A stretch of DNA of 7,275 bases. Origin: Alphaproteobacteria bacterium (GTDB lineage: Bacteria > Pseudomonadota > Alphaproteobacteria > Rs-D84). The stretch covers positions 1-7,275 of the forward strand of contig WRIM01000027.1 in assembly GCA_009782725.1 (NCBI GenBank). Direction: 5' to 3'. Made by a program: the position numbers and the translations under genes. The notes beneath the pieces are model-generated. The model made no database searches. It worked only from the letters and a program-made list of their open reading frames with translations, and was not told the DNA's origin. Shown piece after piece: positions 6,664-7,275 of the stretch; position 1 is the stretch's first letter, and the number at the start of each line of letters is the position of its first letter.

Positions 6664-7275
6664 ATGAAATACAGAACTCTTAACATTATCGGCATAATCG
6701 CGGTCATGCTTGCCGTCATATTCGCGTTTTATTTAAAAGGATGCTGCATGAAAACCAATCTTGGATATTTTCCGGAAAATGCATTGGAAAATGCGGTGCC
6801 GCGCGTTAACGCCGCATTGGGCAAAGCCCGCGCTGATATAGAAAATCTTGTGGCCCGGACGGATATTACATATATGAATTTTGCACGCGCATTAATGGAT
6901 ATCGATGCGGAATTGGACGTGATTGTAAGTCCTATATCTCATTTGGACAGCGTGAATCACAGCGAAGAGACGCGCAAAATCATGGCCGAGATAATCGCGC
7001 CCTTATCCGAATTTTCATCCGATATGTCGCGGCATCATGGAATTTACAAAGGATACCTTTATATCAAAAAAAATGAATATAATTCGCTGACGCCCTCGCA
7101 AAAAAAGTTTGTCGACGATGTAATTCGAAATTTTGAAATCGCGGGCGTAAACCTGCCAAAGCCGGAACAGGCGCGTTTAAAAAAGATTTCAACCGAACTG
7201 TCAAAGCTGTCGAATGATTTCAAAAATAATGTTATCGCCGCGAATCAAAAATTTAAACTTACAATCACCGATGAA
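6664..7275 (+). CDS. M3 family oligopeptidase A-like zinc metallopeptidase, N-terminal part
   Basis: Runs off the right edge with 204 codons present; full enzymes are about 680 residues, so the HExxH zinc site is outside the window. Recognition rests on the N-terminal oligopeptidase A (PrlC) pattern: SPISHLDSVNHSEETR, LSEFSSDM, IYKGY, SQKKFVDDVIRNFEIAGVNL, LSKLSNDFKNNV and a terminal ITDE. M3 oligopeptidases cleave short peptides, normally in the cytosol. The start is ambiguous. From ATG 6664 the protein begins MKYR, then a hydrophobic segment (about residues 6-24) ending in LKGCC, like a signal anchor or an imperfect lipobox because Lys is at -2. From ATG 6748 (residue 29) it would be cytosolic, and AAGGA (6737-6741) lies six bases before that ATG. 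No Shine-Dalgarno precedes 6664. The clearly hydrophobic reading of the first 28 codons argues for the longer form, the ribosome site for the shorter. Confidence 0.88.
   Translation, partial: MKYRTLNIIGIIAVMLAVIFAFYLKGCCMKTNLGYFPENALENAVPRVNAALGKARADIENLVARTDITYMNFARALMDIDAELDVIVSPISHLDSVNHSEETRKIMAEIIAPLSEFSSDMSRHHGIYKGYLYIKKNEYNSLTPSQKKFVDDVIRNFEIAGVNLPKPEQARLKKISTELSKLSNDFKNNVIAANQKFKLTITDE
6737..6741 (+). promoter_or_regulatory. Shine-Dalgarno AAGGA before the alternative M3 peptidase start
   Basis: AAGGA with six bases to the ATG at 6748 is a standard ribosome-binding site. It lies inside the longer reading frame, where the same bases encode part of the Leu-Lys-Gly-Cys stretch. It decides between a membrane-anchored and a cytosolic product, or allows both. 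Confidence 0.45.

Overview
The window reads as an ordinary bacterial chromosome segment with all genes on the + strand. Gene content and motif style (pyruvate phosphate dikinase, a GFRPGKVP-type trigger factor, HemW, an iron-type superoxide dismutase and an M3 oligopeptidase) suggest an alphaproteobacterium or a relative. Base composition is moderate and lysine codons are mostly AAA. The taxonomic guess is an inference from sequence style, not a database result. I see no tRNA, rRNA, CRISPR array, insertion sequence or phage structural gene, and no gap longer than 61 bases between annotated genes.

Layout: (1) 1-2390, the 3' part of ppdK, lacking only about 82-83 N-terminal codons off the left edge and closed by a hairpin terminator at 2391-2414. 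(2) 2429-3235, an unrecognised basic 268-residue protein that appears to be built from about five tandem helix-turn-helix or Myb/SANT-like modules. It has no terminator of its own. (3) 3242-4583, a promoter and the trigger factor gene tig, whose start is at 3297, ended by a strong terminator at 4588-4610. (4) 4618-6648, a very compact run of hemW, a pyridoxamine-phosphate-oxidase-like flavoprotein gene and sodB, with overlaps of 8 and 1 bases. (5) 6664-7275, the 5' part of an M3 oligopeptidase gene running off the right edge. A possible promoter lies at its very start, and it has two candidate start codons that predict a membrane-anchored or a cytosolic enzyme.

The hemW, flavoprotein and sodB genes look like one translationally coupled unit. 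Their shared theme is heme handling, flavin redox and superoxide defence. ppdK (pyruvate/PEP interconversion) and tig (nascent-chain folding) are separate housekeeping units divided by terminators. The only candidate for something undescribed is the modular repeat protein at 2429-3235. The arrangement at the hemW start and the possible membrane anchor on the M3 peptidase are the next most unusual points.
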